Below are positions 55,653 through 64,000 of a stretch of DNA of 64,000 nucleotides, one piece after another. Source of the stretch: Polaribacter huanghezhanensis. Its GTDB lineage: Bacteria; Bacteroidota; Bacteroidia; Flavobacteriales; Flavobacteriaceae. The position numbers were made by a program, and so were the translations under genes. How positions within the stretch are numbered: the first letter of the stretch is position 1; each line of letters starts with the position of its first letter. The DNA is taken from assembly GCF_030444335.1 (NCBI RefSeq), contig NZ_CP128595.1, positions 744,001 through 808,000 on the forward strand, written 5' to 3'. The notes below the pieces were generated by a model. That model made no database searches and was not told where the DNA came from. It was given only the letters and a program-made list of their open reading frames with translations.

Positions 55653-55688
55653 TTAAAATTAAACATTCAAACTAAAAATTAACTTCTA

Positions 55689-56786
55689 CTAATGCTCATC
55701 ATGTTCTTCTACCGCTGAGCCAAAATACAAGGCCGATAACATTGTAAAAATATAGGCTTGTAAAGCTGCTACTAACAACTCTAAAATCCCTAATACAAAT
55801 GCTAACATAAACGAAAGTGAACTTCCTAGCCAATTATTAAAAATAAACATCATTCCAATGATACTCATTAATACAATATGTCCTGCAGTTATATTTGCAT
55901 ACAAACGTATCATTAATGAAAAAGGTTTAATGATTGTTCCTAATAACTCAATAGGAGCTAATATTATTTTCATTGGAATTGGCACTCCTGGCATCCAGAA
56001 AATGTGCTTCCAATAATCTTTTTTGGCTGTAAAAGTTGTAATAATGTATGTAAATATCGCCAAACAAAAAGTTACAGCTATGTTATTTGTGATATTAACT
56101 CCAATTGGAGTTAGTCCAAATAAATTTACAATCCACACAAAGAAAAAGATGGTTAAAAGATAGCTCATGTATCTCTTATAATTCTTTTCTCCAATATTTG
56201 GTTTCGCAATATCATCACGAATATACAAAACAATAGGCTCTAATAATCTTCCCATTCCTGTTGGCATTCCGTTATTTTTTTGATATGATTTTGCCATTCT
56301 TTTAAACATGAAAAACATGATTAAAAACACCACAAAAATCATGACCACATTTTTAGTGATCGAAAAATCTAAGGGTTTTGTATTTGTTGGATGATGTTCT
56401 GCATCATAAGTGATGGTTCCTTCAGCATCCGTTTTATAAATTTTATTGTGCTCAATTTTGTAGTAATTTCCATCAACTTCAGCTAAAGTTTCTCCGTGAT
56501 GAAATTTAGAAGATAAAAAGACTTTTAATCCATTGTCCCATAAAATAATAGGTAAAGGAGCTCCAATATGGACTTTTTCATTATGATCATTGGTGTAAGA
56601 ATACAATCCAAAATCATATGAGTCTAAAATGTGGTGATTAATATATTCTTTAATCGTAGTTTTTAAATCCTTTTCTTGTTTAGGTGCATTTATTACGTCT
56701 GTGCTTTCATTGTGTTGAGCCACAGAAACAAACGAAACTAAAAAAAGCAAAAACGCAATCTTTTTTATTGAAAATTTTCTTCTCAT
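55689..56786 (-). CDS. atpB: ATP synthase F0 a subunit
   Basis: Stator half-channel for protons. 365 residues: a cleavable-looking signal peptide and a long periplasmic N-terminal extension (to about 150), then the normal core with the essential Arg in SLMIRLYANITAGHIVL and C-terminal LEVLVAALQAYIFTML-like helix (seen as ILELLVAALQAYIFTML). The extension is typical of Bacteroidota. 48 nt before atpE; 106 nt after the DUF6168 gene. Confidence 0.96.
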   Translation of the reverse strand: MRRKFSIKKIAFLLFLVSFVSVAQHNESTDVINAPKQEKDLKTTIKEYINHHILDSYDFGLYSYTNDHNEKVHIGAPLPIILWDNGLKVFLSSKFHHGETLAEVDGNYYKIEHNKIYKTDAEGTITYDAEHHPTNTKPLDFSITKNVVMIFVVFLIMFFMFKRMAKSYQKNNGMPTGMGRLLEPIVLYIRDDIAKPNIGEKNYKRYMSYLLTIFFFVWIVNLFGLTPIGVNITNNIAVTFCLAIFTYIITTFTAKKDYWKHIFWMPGVPIPMKIILAPIELLGTIIKPFSLMIRLYANITAGHIVLMSIIGMMFIFNNWLGSSLSFMLAFVLGILELLVAALQAYIFTMLSALYFGSAVEEHDEH

Positions 56787-56892
56787 ATCACTCGGATAAT
56801 AGTGTCTTTAAAATCGGTGCAAATGTAGGTTTTTCTGTTTGTATTTAAAAATTATTTACACTTTTATTTTTGTAGATAAAACAAGTGTGTTT

Positions 56893-57306
56893 TTAATCTT
56901 TTTTTTCAGAGGAATTTAAAAGATGAATGAGCGATTTAATTTCTAGAATTAAACATACTAAATAAGGAACAAAGAAAGTAATAAACTCTTGTTTTGAGCT
57001 TCCCGAATTTTTGTTGTAATTCGGGTAAAAAAAGATAAAAAAGACCGTAAATTTAAAAAGGCTTCCGTACATAAAAATATAGCCTAAATAAGCAATTGCT
57101 TTTTTACTAAAAAACAACATTGCTATAAAAATTAGTATTGCCAGCAAAAAATTAACACTGTATGTCAGTATTATTTGGTGCTCAAAAAGGGGTTTTTTTA
57201 TAACAAGTAAAATAGTTAAGTGAATAGCAAGAACAAATGCTAAATACAGCATTGTTTTAGAAACAAAAGCAATAATTAGGTTGTTTGGTTTAAGAATCTT
57301 CTTCAT
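56893..57306 (-). CDS. DUF6168 membrane protein, probable AtpI-like
   Basis: 137 residues with four transmembrane helices. It sits in the position of atpI/uncI, between atpZ and atpB, and overlaps atpZ by 17 nt. It matches what I recall of DUF6168, a Flavobacteriia family. By position I infer a role in assembling the c-ring, like AtpI, but sequence similarity to AtpI is not evident. Confidence 0.72.
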   Translation of the reverse strand: MKKILKPNNLIIAFVSKTMLYLAFVLAIHLTILLVIKKPLFEHQIILTYSVNFLLAILIFIAMLFFSKKAIAYLGYIFMYGSLFKFTVFFIFFYPNYNKNSGSSKQEFITFFVPYLVCLILEIKSLIHLLNSSEKKD

Positions 57307-57526
57307 TGATTTTTTTCAATTGAACCAAAAGGCTTACCAAAGAGCCTACAAATCCAATAATGATAAATAAAAAGGTGAAATATCTTTTTTCGAATTGATA
57401 ATGAGCGTCTATTTTTTTTCCAAAATAAGCTGCAACATAAATGGTAATGCCCATTTGCAATCCAACTCCTGTAAGTCTAATAAACTTATTAAGCGGTTTT
57501 TTCTTCGGAAGTTGATTTTTGTTCAT
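57290..57526 (-). CDS. atpZ: AtpZ/AtpI family protein
   Basis: 78 residues, two transmembrane helices with the family signature LTGVGLQMGITIYVAAYFGKKID and FLFIIIGFVGSLVSL. AtpZ is thought to take part in ATP synthase assembly or ion transport. Its start lies inside the bactofilin gene (38-nt overlap) and its end inside the DUF6168 gene (17-nt overlap), so translation is likely coupled. Confidence 0.85.
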   Translation of the reverse strand: MNKNQLPKKKPLNKFIRLTGVGLQMGITIYVAAYFGKKIDAHYQFEKRYFTFLFIIIGFVGSLVSLLVQLKKINEEDS

Positions 57527-57899
57527 TTGCGTTTAGCTCTTTTAAAGCTCCTTTCATTGTACAAGATGCGTTAAACGCGGCTCCTGGCTCTACAGATAAC
57601 TTTCCTAAAATTACTTCTCCTTTAATTGATGCCGTTCCTTTTATCGTTAGCATTTTATTTACTTTTAATTCTCCAGAAAATTTCCCTTCAATATCTGCGT
57701 TATCGCAAAAAACTTTTCCCGAAACCGATCCTTCTAAGCCAATAATTACTCGTCCTTTTGTTTCTAATGTTCCCTCTAAAATTCCATCTATTCTAAAATC
57801 TCCTTCAGAACTTAAATCGCCAACAATCTTCGTGTTTTTGGCTAAAATATTTCTTTCCATTGTATTTGGTTTCTTCTGGTTACTTTCTTTACTAAACAT
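57489..57899 (-). CDS. Bactofilin (polymer-forming cytoskeletal protein)
   Basis: 136 residues: the bactofilin beta-helix of short hydrophobic repeats (GDLSSEGDFRIDGILEGTLETKG, VIIGLEGSVSGKVFCDNADIEGKFSG, IKGTASIKGEVILGKLSVEPGAAFNASCTM), with disordered charged ends. Bactofilins self-assemble into filaments that scaffold cell-wall or envelope functions. It lies 11 nt after sprE and overlaps atpZ by 38 nt. Confidence 0.9.
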   Translation of the reverse strand: MFSKESNQKKPNTMERNILAKNTKIVGDLSSEGDFRIDGILEGTLETKGRVIIGLEGSVSGKVFCDNADIEGKFSGELKVNKMLTIKGTASIKGEVILGKLSVEPGAAFNASCTMKGALKELNANEQKSTSEEKTA

Positions 57900-57910
57900 C
57901 GGGGAATGTT

Positions 57911-60112
57911 TTAATTTAACTGTTTAATGATTTCTTTTGCTCGTTGCCCTTCTTTGGTATTTCCGTAATTAAACGACACATATTCTAATGCTTTTTTATA
58001 CGTTTCTTTTGATTGATATTTACCAATCGCCATAGCTTTAAGCAATTCAAATTTAGCAATTAAATTTGAATCTTTAATTTCTGGCGCTAATTCTATGATT
58101 TGAGAAACCACATCCGCAAATTTATCCTCCTTATAGATATAATACAATTCTTTATAAATTGCCTCTGTTTGATCTATCTTTTTGTCGTCTTGTTTTTGAG
58201 GTTTGTTCTGTAATATTTCAGCATATCTAGAAGTTGGATATTCCTTAATTATTAACGCTTTATACTCTTCTGCTTTGCTGCTTTTTACCCCTAAATATAA
58301 TTGATACAAGTGATATTTTGTTGGCAATAACAACATTTTATCTGGTTTCTCTTTTAGCAACCTTTCTAGTCTAGAAATTGCTAAATCTATATTTTTAAAT
58401 TGCTCTTTATAAATAATTCCGGTTTGATACAAGGCTTCGTTTCTATTATAAATTAAAGAATCAATGGCTGATTTTGTTTGAGGCAATGCGTCTAAATACG
58501 TCTTTAAATTATATTTTTCCAACGAAACTGTTGCTACTTTTTTTATTGAATCTTTTGTAACTTTTACTTGTTGTTGTTTGTCAGAAATTCTCCAATTATC
58601 TTCTAAGGGTCTGTTTCCCCAAATTTTTTCAAATTCGCTTTTACCAAAATTTAAAGATTGTGCATTGTAAAAATACCATTTGCCTTTTTTAGTTGATTTT
58701 ATTGAAGAACCTCCACTAAACGAACTTCCAAAAGAAATGTTTTTCAATTGTTCTTTTGCTGCTTTTTCATCTGCTTTTTTAAGCTTTTCTATATGTTCTT
58801 TAAAAAAGGTAATTTGTTCTATTTTAGATAAATCAGCAATCTTTAAAATACTGTCATTGGTTTTTAATGTTGTTTCGAATGCCGTTAAAGCCGCCAAATT
58901 TTTATGCTTTCTTCTAATTTGTCTAATTCGTTTCTCTGTGCTGTTTTTTGAAATCTGAATTACACTATCATAATACGCACTTGCCTGCACAAACAAAGAA
59001 TAATCAAACGAAATATTTCCTAACTTTTCGTAGGTGTAGGTTTTCTGTATAACATCTCCGTTTGGAATTCTAAGCGATGTTTTAAAGTCTTTTAACGCTA
59101 TGTGTAAGCTGTCTCTTTTTTCTTCTAACAATCCTTTTTGGTAATACAATGCGTCTAAATAGTTTCTATTTTCTCTATCTTCTATAAGTGTTTTAAACTT
59201 TGTAATTAACGTAGAAACCAAAGAATCTTTTCTGGTTGCTTTTGCCAAATCTATATTGGCATAAATTTTAAATTTATACGGTGCTTTTTTAAAATTTATT
59301 AATTTCTGAAAAACAATTGCGGCAGAATCTTTTTTGTTTTCTGAACTGTAAATTTGCCCCAACACAAACATATTTCTTGCTGCTTGTTCTACATTTACTT
59401 GCGTTGCTGTTGCCAATGTTAATTGCATAATTGCACGCTGAATACTATCTGTTTTAACATAGGCCATCGCCAAAGCTGTGTGCGCTTCTTCTTTAATTCT
59501 TGGCTCTAATTCTTTGTTTTTTAAAACAATTTTTAATGTTTCTATTGCAAATTTATCATTGTCTAATCTGATATTTGTTTTTGCTCTCCAAATTCTAGTT
59601 TCATCAATTAAATCTGCATACGGATAGTTCATAATTACATAATTAAAGGCTTCTATTGCCGGGATAAATCGCTGTGTATAATACCTCGATTTTCCTAATA
59701 ATAGATACGCATCATCTATTTGATTATTGCGTTCTCGTCCGCCAATATTCATAGAATGTAACTGAATTGCTTTTACCGCTTTTTCTTCTGCTTTATCAAA
59801 CGTTGTGAGTTCTTTTTCTTCTTTAGTATTAGCATCTGCAAATCCAGGATTTCCACCAAAAGAAGCAATGGCCGTTGATTTTTCTTTAAAGGTAATTGGT
59901 TCTATAGAAAGTTGTTTCCAGAAATTATCTTTATGTTGTTGGTTAATTTGATCTAGTCCTTCTTGAAAAGCCAAATTTCCATTATATAAAATATTGTATT
60001 TGGTGGTAATAGAATTGTACTTTCTATTTGCAAAAGCATCTTTTTTTGTACTACAAGAAAAAAAAGCCACGCTGGCAATCAAAAAAAGTACTATTGCGTT
60101 TTTGTTACTCAT
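57911..60112 (-). CDS. sprE: Type IX secretion periplasmic lipoprotein SprE/PorW
   Basis: 733 residues with a lipobox (LIASVAFFSC, Cys20) followed by CSTKKDAFANRKYNSITTKYNILYNG-type sequence and tetratricopeptide-like helical repeats (DAYLLLGKSRYYTQRFIPAIEAFNYVI, AHTALAMAYVKTDS, DALYYQKGLLEEKRDS). This matches SprE/PorW, needed for T9SS and gliding in Flavobacterium. It heads the transcript that leads into bactofilin and the ATP synthase genes. Fits with the T9SS cargo at 11128-13911. Confidence 0.88.
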   Translation of the reverse strand: MSNKNAIVLFLIASVAFFSCSTKKDAFANRKYNSITTKYNILYNGNLAFQEGLDQINQQHKDNFWKQLSIEPITFKEKSTAIASFGGNPGFADANTKEEKELTTFDKAEEKAVKAIQLHSMNIGGRERNNQIDDAYLLLGKSRYYTQRFIPAIEAFNYVIMNYPYADLIDETRIWRAKTNIRLDNDKFAIETLKIVLKNKELEPRIKEEAHTALAMAYVKTDSIQRAIMQLTLATATQVNVEQAARNMFVLGQIYSSENKKDSAAIVFQKLINFKKAPYKFKIYANIDLAKATRKDSLVSTLITKFKTLIEDRENRNYLDALYYQKGLLEEKRDSLHIALKDFKTSLRIPNGDVIQKTYTYEKLGNISFDYSLFVQASAYYDSVIQISKNSTEKRIRQIRRKHKNLAALTAFETTLKTNDSILKIADLSKIEQITFFKEHIEKLKKADEKAAKEQLKNISFGSSFSGGSSIKSTKKGKWYFYNAQSLNFGKSEFEKIWGNRPLEDNWRISDKQQQVKVTKDSIKKVATVSLEKYNLKTYLDALPQTKSAIDSLIYNRNEALYQTGIIYKEQFKNIDLAISRLERLLKEKPDKMLLLPTKYHLYQLYLGVKSSKAEEYKALIIKEYPTSRYAEILQNKPQKQDDKKIDQTEAIYKELYYIYKEDKFADVVSQIIELAPEIKDSNLIAKFELLKAMAIGKYQSKETYKKALEYVSFNYGNTKEGQRAKEIIKQLN

Positions 60113-60135
60113 AAAATAGATTCAAAATCAAAACT

Positions 60136-60191
60136 TAAAAAAGCTCCTATTCACAAACATATTTTCTGTAAAAATATTGTGAATAGAAGCT
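60136..60191 (-). terminator. Terminator of the 531-residue gene
   Basis: AGCTCCTATTCAC (60142-60154) and GTGAATAGAAGCT (60179-60191) pair with one mismatch around a 24-nt loop; six T residues follow on the minus strand. Confidence 0.7.
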
Positions 60192-60241
60192 GTAAAAATA
60201 AGAATAATTATTGTCAATAAGATTAAATATAATTTCGTCTA

Positions 60242-61837
60242 TTATTTTGAAAAACTAAATGCCTTCTTGTAACCAAATTGTATTGAAGAATAATTATTTT
60301 CTCCTTTTATAACTCTTTTAGTGTTTAACCTTAAGAAAAAGGCAGAGTTTTGATCTTTAGGATTATAAAAATATATTTCAGAATTAAACCCCAGCAAATG
60401 AAATGAACTTTCTTGTTTTAAAGAGTTAATAATGTGCTTGTTTTTTACTTCACTGTAAGACATTCCTAAATTTAAACCAAAACTTTTAGTTCTTCTTAAA
60501 TTTAAATTTAATCCTGAGCCCATTTGATAAGTGTTTACTTTTATTTTTTCATTAACTAATCCTACTTCAGTCATGTTAAATTCGTATAAAAAGGGAATTG
60601 AAAAAGCAAATGGGAACTCTTTACTAGATTTTATTTGAAGTACATTTAATTCAAACCCAGCCTTTATAAAAGCGTTTCGTATTAAATGAAGTTTGTTCTT
60701 TATTTCAAAAGTAGTCGCTGTTATTGTATCTGTTAAAATAGCCCTATCTTGTTTATCAAACCGAGAATAATTAAAATACGGTTTTATCTCTTTAAAAAAG
60801 ATCCATTCAAAACCAAAAGCAATTGGAGAAGGAGAAATTTTAATTGTTGAAGAAGCCTCAAAGTTTATAATTCCGTTAGATTCTTCATCTAGTAAACCTA
60901 ATAAATCAGTATAAATTCTAAAATCTAAAATAGATTTTAGATTTCTTTTTAAAAATAATGACTTGGTAGTTTCAGTTTTTCCAATTTCTACCAAAGCGTT
61001 TTCGGGAAAATAATTTAATCCTGTTTTTGACGTATAATCTAACACATCTTTAACTCTAACAAAACTACCACTACCGTTTGTTTCAAATAGCTTATGTGAT
61101 GTGAATTTTCTAAATCTCACAATCGAGATTGAAGTGTTATTTGTGAATTTTCTTACCTCGTTATTATTCTTGTGCTTAAGAGTAACAACTAAATCGATTA
61201 TTAAACCCTCAAAAACATCTATCGTTATCTTTTCTATGTCCCAGGCATTTTTTTCTTTATCTAATAAAACTTTACTCTTTTTTCTTAATATGCCAAGTTT
61301 CTTATTATCAATACTTCCAAAGTCTTTCTTTAACTTCTTAACCTTTCTCTTTATAATTTTTTCCTTTTCTTTATAAAGTGAATCTGTTTTTGTTTGAAAC
61401 TCTACTAGTGTTAATTTATTCTTATTATAAGTATCAATTATATTTTCAATTTCACCATCAATTTTTTTTATTTCTACTAAAGTTAATGCTTTTGCAACAA
61501 GTAAAACTTTTTTAGAATCGTAAACAAAATCTTTTTTTATACTATCAATTACAATCGAATTAAGCAAGATAACTTCTTTTCTAAGAGAATCTAAATGTTC
61601 TTTCTTTTTATACTTTTCTCCTTCTTTTTTAGTAAATATCCTAACTTTAGACTGAACCTTTGAAAAGAATCCGATTTCTATAGAATCTTCGTCATCTAAG
61701 TTTTTTTTAACCTCGTCTTTAATTAGTCCCTTTAAAGAATCTAGCTTGATGTTTGTCGTAATATTTTTGTTTTCTTGTGAATTGATGAAGTTAGGTAATA
61801 ATAGAATTATTCCTAAAAGGTAAATTTGATTTTTCAT
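60242..61837 (-). CDS. Exported protein with N-terminal coiled coil and C-terminal outer-membrane-barrel-like region
   Basis: 531 residues, signal peptide (LLGIILLLPNFINSQ). Residues about 25-210 are Lys/Glu-rich and helical, with coiled-coil character; the C-terminal ~300 residues show alternating amphipathic strands with aromatic ends (FGFEWIFFKEIKPYFNYSRF, SGLNLNLRRTKSFGLNLGMSY, FFLRLNTKRVIKG), typical of a beta-barrel. Family not recognised. No operon partner; own terminator. Possibly an outer-membrane protein with a periplasmic stalk. Confidence 0.65.
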   Translation of the reverse strand: MKNQIYLLGIILLLPNFINSQENKNITTNIKLDSLKGLIKDEVKKNLDDEDSIEIGFFSKVQSKVRIFTKKEGEKYKKKEHLDSLRKEVILLNSIVIDSIKKDFVYDSKKVLLVAKALTLVEIKKIDGEIENIIDTYNKNKLTLVEFQTKTDSLYKEKEKIIKRKVKKLKKDFGSIDNKKLGILRKKSKVLLDKEKNAWDIEKITIDVFEGLIIDLVVTLKHKNNNEVRKFTNNTSISIVRFRKFTSHKLFETNGSGSFVRVKDVLDYTSKTGLNYFPENALVEIGKTETTKSLFLKRNLKSILDFRIYTDLLGLLDEESNGIINFEASSTIKISPSPIAFGFEWIFFKEIKPYFNYSRFDKQDRAILTDTITATTFEIKNKLHLIRNAFIKAGFELNVLQIKSSKEFPFAFSIPFLYEFNMTEVGLVNEKIKVNTYQMGSGLNLNLRRTKSFGLNLGMSYSEVKNKHIINSLKQESSFHLLGFNSEIYFYNPKDQNSAFFLRLNTKRVIKGENNYSSIQFGYKKAFSFSK

Positions 61838-61863
61838 AATAGCTTGTTTTCATCAAATTTAAT

Positions 61864-61893
61864 AAAAAAAGCGCAAACCATTAAGTATGCGCC
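61864..61893 (-). terminator. ABC exporter terminator
   Basis: GCGCA (61871-61875) and TGCGC (61888-61892) with a T7 run on the minus strand; short stem. Confidence 0.6.
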
Positions 61894-61930
61894 AATAATT
61901 TACTCATTACTAGGTGTTTATATACTCGTT

Positions 61931-62626
61931 TTACACCGAAAAATAGCTTTCTAATTCTTTTAGTGTTTCTGCAGATGTTTTTATGTCTTTTACCACGTTT
62001 CCTTTGTCTAAAACAACGATGCGCTCGCACACTTCTGTAACATGACTTAAATCGTGACTAGAAACCAACACCGTAACTTCATTGTTATCTGTTAGTTCTT
62101 TTAACTTCTTTTTTAATCTGATTTGTGTTGTTGGATCTAAATTTGCAAAAGGCTCGTCTAAAATTACCACTTGCGGGTTTCCTAAAAGTGCCGCAACAAT
62201 TCCTGCTTTTTTCTGATTACCTTTACTTAAATCTCTTAAATATTTCTTTTTCCCTAGAATTTCCCCATTAAAAATTTCTTCAAACTGACTTAAAAAGCTT
62301 GCAATATCTGCTTTGTTCATTCCGCGTAAATCGCCAATAAAATCAAAATATTCTTCTGGTGTTAAATAACCAATTAAAAAAGTTTCATCAATAAAAGAAC
62401 CTGTAAAAGATTTCCAAGCTTCGCTTTTATTTACCACCACTTCGTGATTTATAACTTGGCCTGTTGTTGGTCTAATTAAATCCAATAGAATGTTAAAAAA
62501 CGTTGTTTTTCCTGCTCCATTATTTCCAACCAATCCAAAACTTTGTCCTTTTGGGATTTCTAATTCTTCTATATTTAATACTTGTTCTGAACCGTATTTT
62601 TTGGTGATGTTTTTTGAGTGTATCAT
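61931..62626 (-). CDS. ABC transporter ATP-binding protein
   Basis: 231 residues with Walker A GNNGAGKTT, Q-loop, signature LSKGNQKKAGI (atypical LSGGQ), Walker B VVILDEPFANLDP and switch His in SSHDLSHV. Energises the DUF5687 permease encoded 26 nt upstream. Likely an exporter of unknown substrate. Confidence 0.93.
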   Translation of the reverse strand: MIHSKNITKKYGSEQVLNIEELEIPKGQSFGLVGNNGAGKTTFFNILLDLIRPTTGQVINHEVVVNKSEAWKSFTGSFIDETFLIGYLTPEEYFDFIGDLRGMNKADIASFLSQFEEIFNGEILGKKKYLRDLSKGNQKKAGIVAALLGNPQVVILDEPFANLDPTTQIRLKKKLKELTDNNEVTVLVSSHDLSHVTEVCERIVVLDKGNVVKDIKTSAETLKELESYFSV

Positions 62627-62652
62627 AATTTTTTGTGTCTTAATTTTGTTGG

Positions 62653-64000
62653 TTATGCTTTTTGATCGAATGCGTGAATGGCTGCATATTTTTCTTTAAT
62701 ATACTTTTTGGCAATCAAATTCATAAAATAATTTTTTGTTACCAATCCTAAAATTCCGAATCCTGCGATTGCAGCAATTCCGGCATTAAAGCCAAATGGC
62801 AAACTAAATGCGTAAAACAATCCGATAGGAATTATCATTACAGGAATTACAACAATAAATTGTTTTGCACTTGTTCCTTGCGTATTTCCAAATCCGCTTG
62901 CGTTTAAATCTATTTGTTTTCTATTAAAAGCTCCTGCAAATATTAAAATCAACGTGTTAATACCCATATTATAAAGCGCTCCAACGGCAATCATTAAATA
63001 AATGTTTAAACCAAAATAAATATAAGGTGTTGCTAAAATGAATAATGCAGCAGTAACTACAACCATTAAATACCATTTAGATTCTAAATACTTTCTGTAA
63101 GATACGTTTTGAGTCATCAGCATTTTGTAGTATGCACTTTCCCAAGCTGGAATAAATTGTCCGTAGTTTAAAACAAATCCGCCAGTAACAAATAGCGATG
63201 CAAAAATTAACATTCCTTCCATCTTTTCTTTATACATTGGATTTGTAAAAAAGATCAATCCATATAAAACAAATAAGAACGACATTAAGAAAACAGTTTT
63301 TGTTCTTTTATTTCTCCAAATTAATCTGATTTCGTTTTTAATAAACGGCGCCATTTCTCCAAATCGGTTTGCCCAAGATAAATCTGCCGTGTTTGCTTCT
63401 TTTACTTTTACTTTTACGGCATCATCTAAATACAGTTGCTTTCTTAATATTTTTTGATTGACACTGTATAAAATTGCCACCAATGCAACCGGAATAAGCA
63501 TGTAAATTGGATTTTCATAGATTCCGTTGAAAATTGCCTGACTATGAACAGTGACATCATAAATGTTAAAATACTGAAGCGCAATTGTACCAATTAATAA
63601 AGTTCCTAAAACCGTTAAAGCAATAGTGTTTTTATTAATGATAAAGTTTAAAAAATTTGCAGACTGTGTTATCAAAATCATGCTAAATAGCCAACCTAAA
63701 ACTCCAGAGGTATTGTAATTTTCTTTTATTAATACTACAGAAAACGGAATGTAAAAGAACAACGAAAAAAGGTTAAATGCAGAAAACATAGATTTTCCTA
63801 ATACATAATGTACCAATTTGTTCTTTTTAATAGGAAGAACGAGTAATGGTTTTACATTCATTACCGGAAGTTTTTGCATTAAATACCTAAAGATTAAATC
63901 GCCAATTACGGCAAATAATAAAAAAGAATTTACTACTTGAAATGGATCTTGACCTGGCATTGTTTTTCTAATAATAAAAAAACTACCAACACCTAATGCT
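62653..64000 (-). CDS. DUF5687 ABC-exporter permease, 5' end beyond the window
   Basis: At least 448 residues with about ten transmembrane helices; motifs FRYLMQKLPVMNVKPLLVLPIKKNKLVHYVLGK-like region near the start and ENEIRLIWRNKRTKT-like loop (seen as FIKNEIRLIWRNKRTK) fit DUF5687. An ATG at 63960 exists, but the frame is open to the window edge and encodes ALGVGSFFIIRKT before it, so the real start lies outside. Partner of the ATP-binding protein. Confidence 0.82.
   Translation of the reverse strand, partial: ALGVGSFFIIRKTMPGQDPFQVVNSFLLFAVIGDLIFRYLMQKLPVMNVKPLLVLPIKKNKLVHYVLGKSMFSAFNLFSLFFYIPFSVVLIKENYNTSGVLGWLFSMILITQSANFLNFIINKNTIALTVLGTLLIGTIALQYFNIYDVTVHSQAIFNGIYENPIYMLIPVALVAILYSVNQKILRKQLYLDDAVKVKVKEANTADLSWANRFGEMAPFIKNEIRLIWRNKRTKTVFLMSFLFVLYGLIFFTNPMYKEKMEGMLIFASLFVTGGFVLNYGQFIPAWESAYYKMLMTQNVSYRKYLESKWYLMVVVTAALFILATPYIYFGLNIYLMIAVGALYNMGINTLILIFAGAFNRKQIDLNASGFGNTQGTSAKQFIVVIPVMIIPIGLFYAFSLPFGFNAGIAAIAGFGILGLVTKNYFMNLIAKKYIKEKYAAIHAFDQKA

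Overview
The window is AT-rich, gene-dense bacterial chromosome from a member of the Bacteroidota, most likely a marine Flavobacteriaceae (Polaribacter/Tenacibaculum-like; the genus is a guess). Evidence for this: a type IX secretion sorting domain and a SprE/PorW-type lipoprotein; a TonB receptor with a carboxypeptidase-like N-terminal domain; families largely restricted to Bacteroidota (DUF4270, DUF4271, DUF4296, DUF5687, DUF5689, DUF6168); many short lipoproteins; and repeated copies of the Bacteroidota -7 promoter box TAnnTTTG just upstream of genes. No rRNA, tRNA, CRISPR array or transposase gene was seen.

Layout. 1-3250 is an accessory patch: the 3' part of a type I-like methylase fused to a single specificity domain, a probable PD-(D/E)XK nuclease, a structured repeat, and a small membrane protein whose N-terminus is interrupted at an A-tract. 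3275-8671 is a probable scavenging locus: a secreted endonuclease/phosphatase diverging from a TonB receptor and a DUF5689 lipoprotein. 8734-21727 is mostly housekeeping (tadA, dxs, a T9SS cargo protein, dgt, nrdA, nrdB, a DUF3109 protein, marC, an FAD oxidoreductase). 21728-26651 is a signalling region: a candidate small RNA, a receiver-only response regulator and a 1329-residue multi-PAS histidine kinase. 26828-33369 carries glmS, a DUF4270 lipoprotein and a half-length glycogen-synthase-like protein, diverging from panC, panD and a flippase-like membrane protein. 33577-41297 carries radA, hemD, DUF4271, a dolichol-phosphate-mannose-type glycosyltransferase, pyrC, DUF4296, an epimerase and tyrS. 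41384-51683 mixes metabolic genes (YHS, DoxX, LuxE-like, aldehyde dehydrogenase, cyclophilin, SDR) with lipoproteins, and holds an orphan accessory gene at 46384-47004 flanked by nested inverted repeats. 51786-60112 is one long minus-strand run, sprE - bactofilin - atpZ - DUF6168 - atpB - atpE - atpF - atpH - atpA - atpG, without the beta and epsilon genes. 60242-64000 has an outer-membrane-like protein and an ABC exporter whose permease runs off the right edge.

The least explained signals are: (i) a recurring element that abuts the ends of accessory genes (2549-2578, 3103-3113, 47002-47036, inverted relatives at 46306-46363 and 47129-47139), which looks like a gene-cassette boundary without matching integron core sites; (ii) a promoter-to-terminator unit at about 21842-21977 with no gene and two C-rich motifs in an otherwise AT-rich sequence; (iii) -7 boxes placed 4-6 nt before start codons, implying leaderless or near-leaderless mRNAs; (iv) a perfect 14-bp stem directly after atpE. 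All family assignments come from motif recognition by eye; no database search was run.
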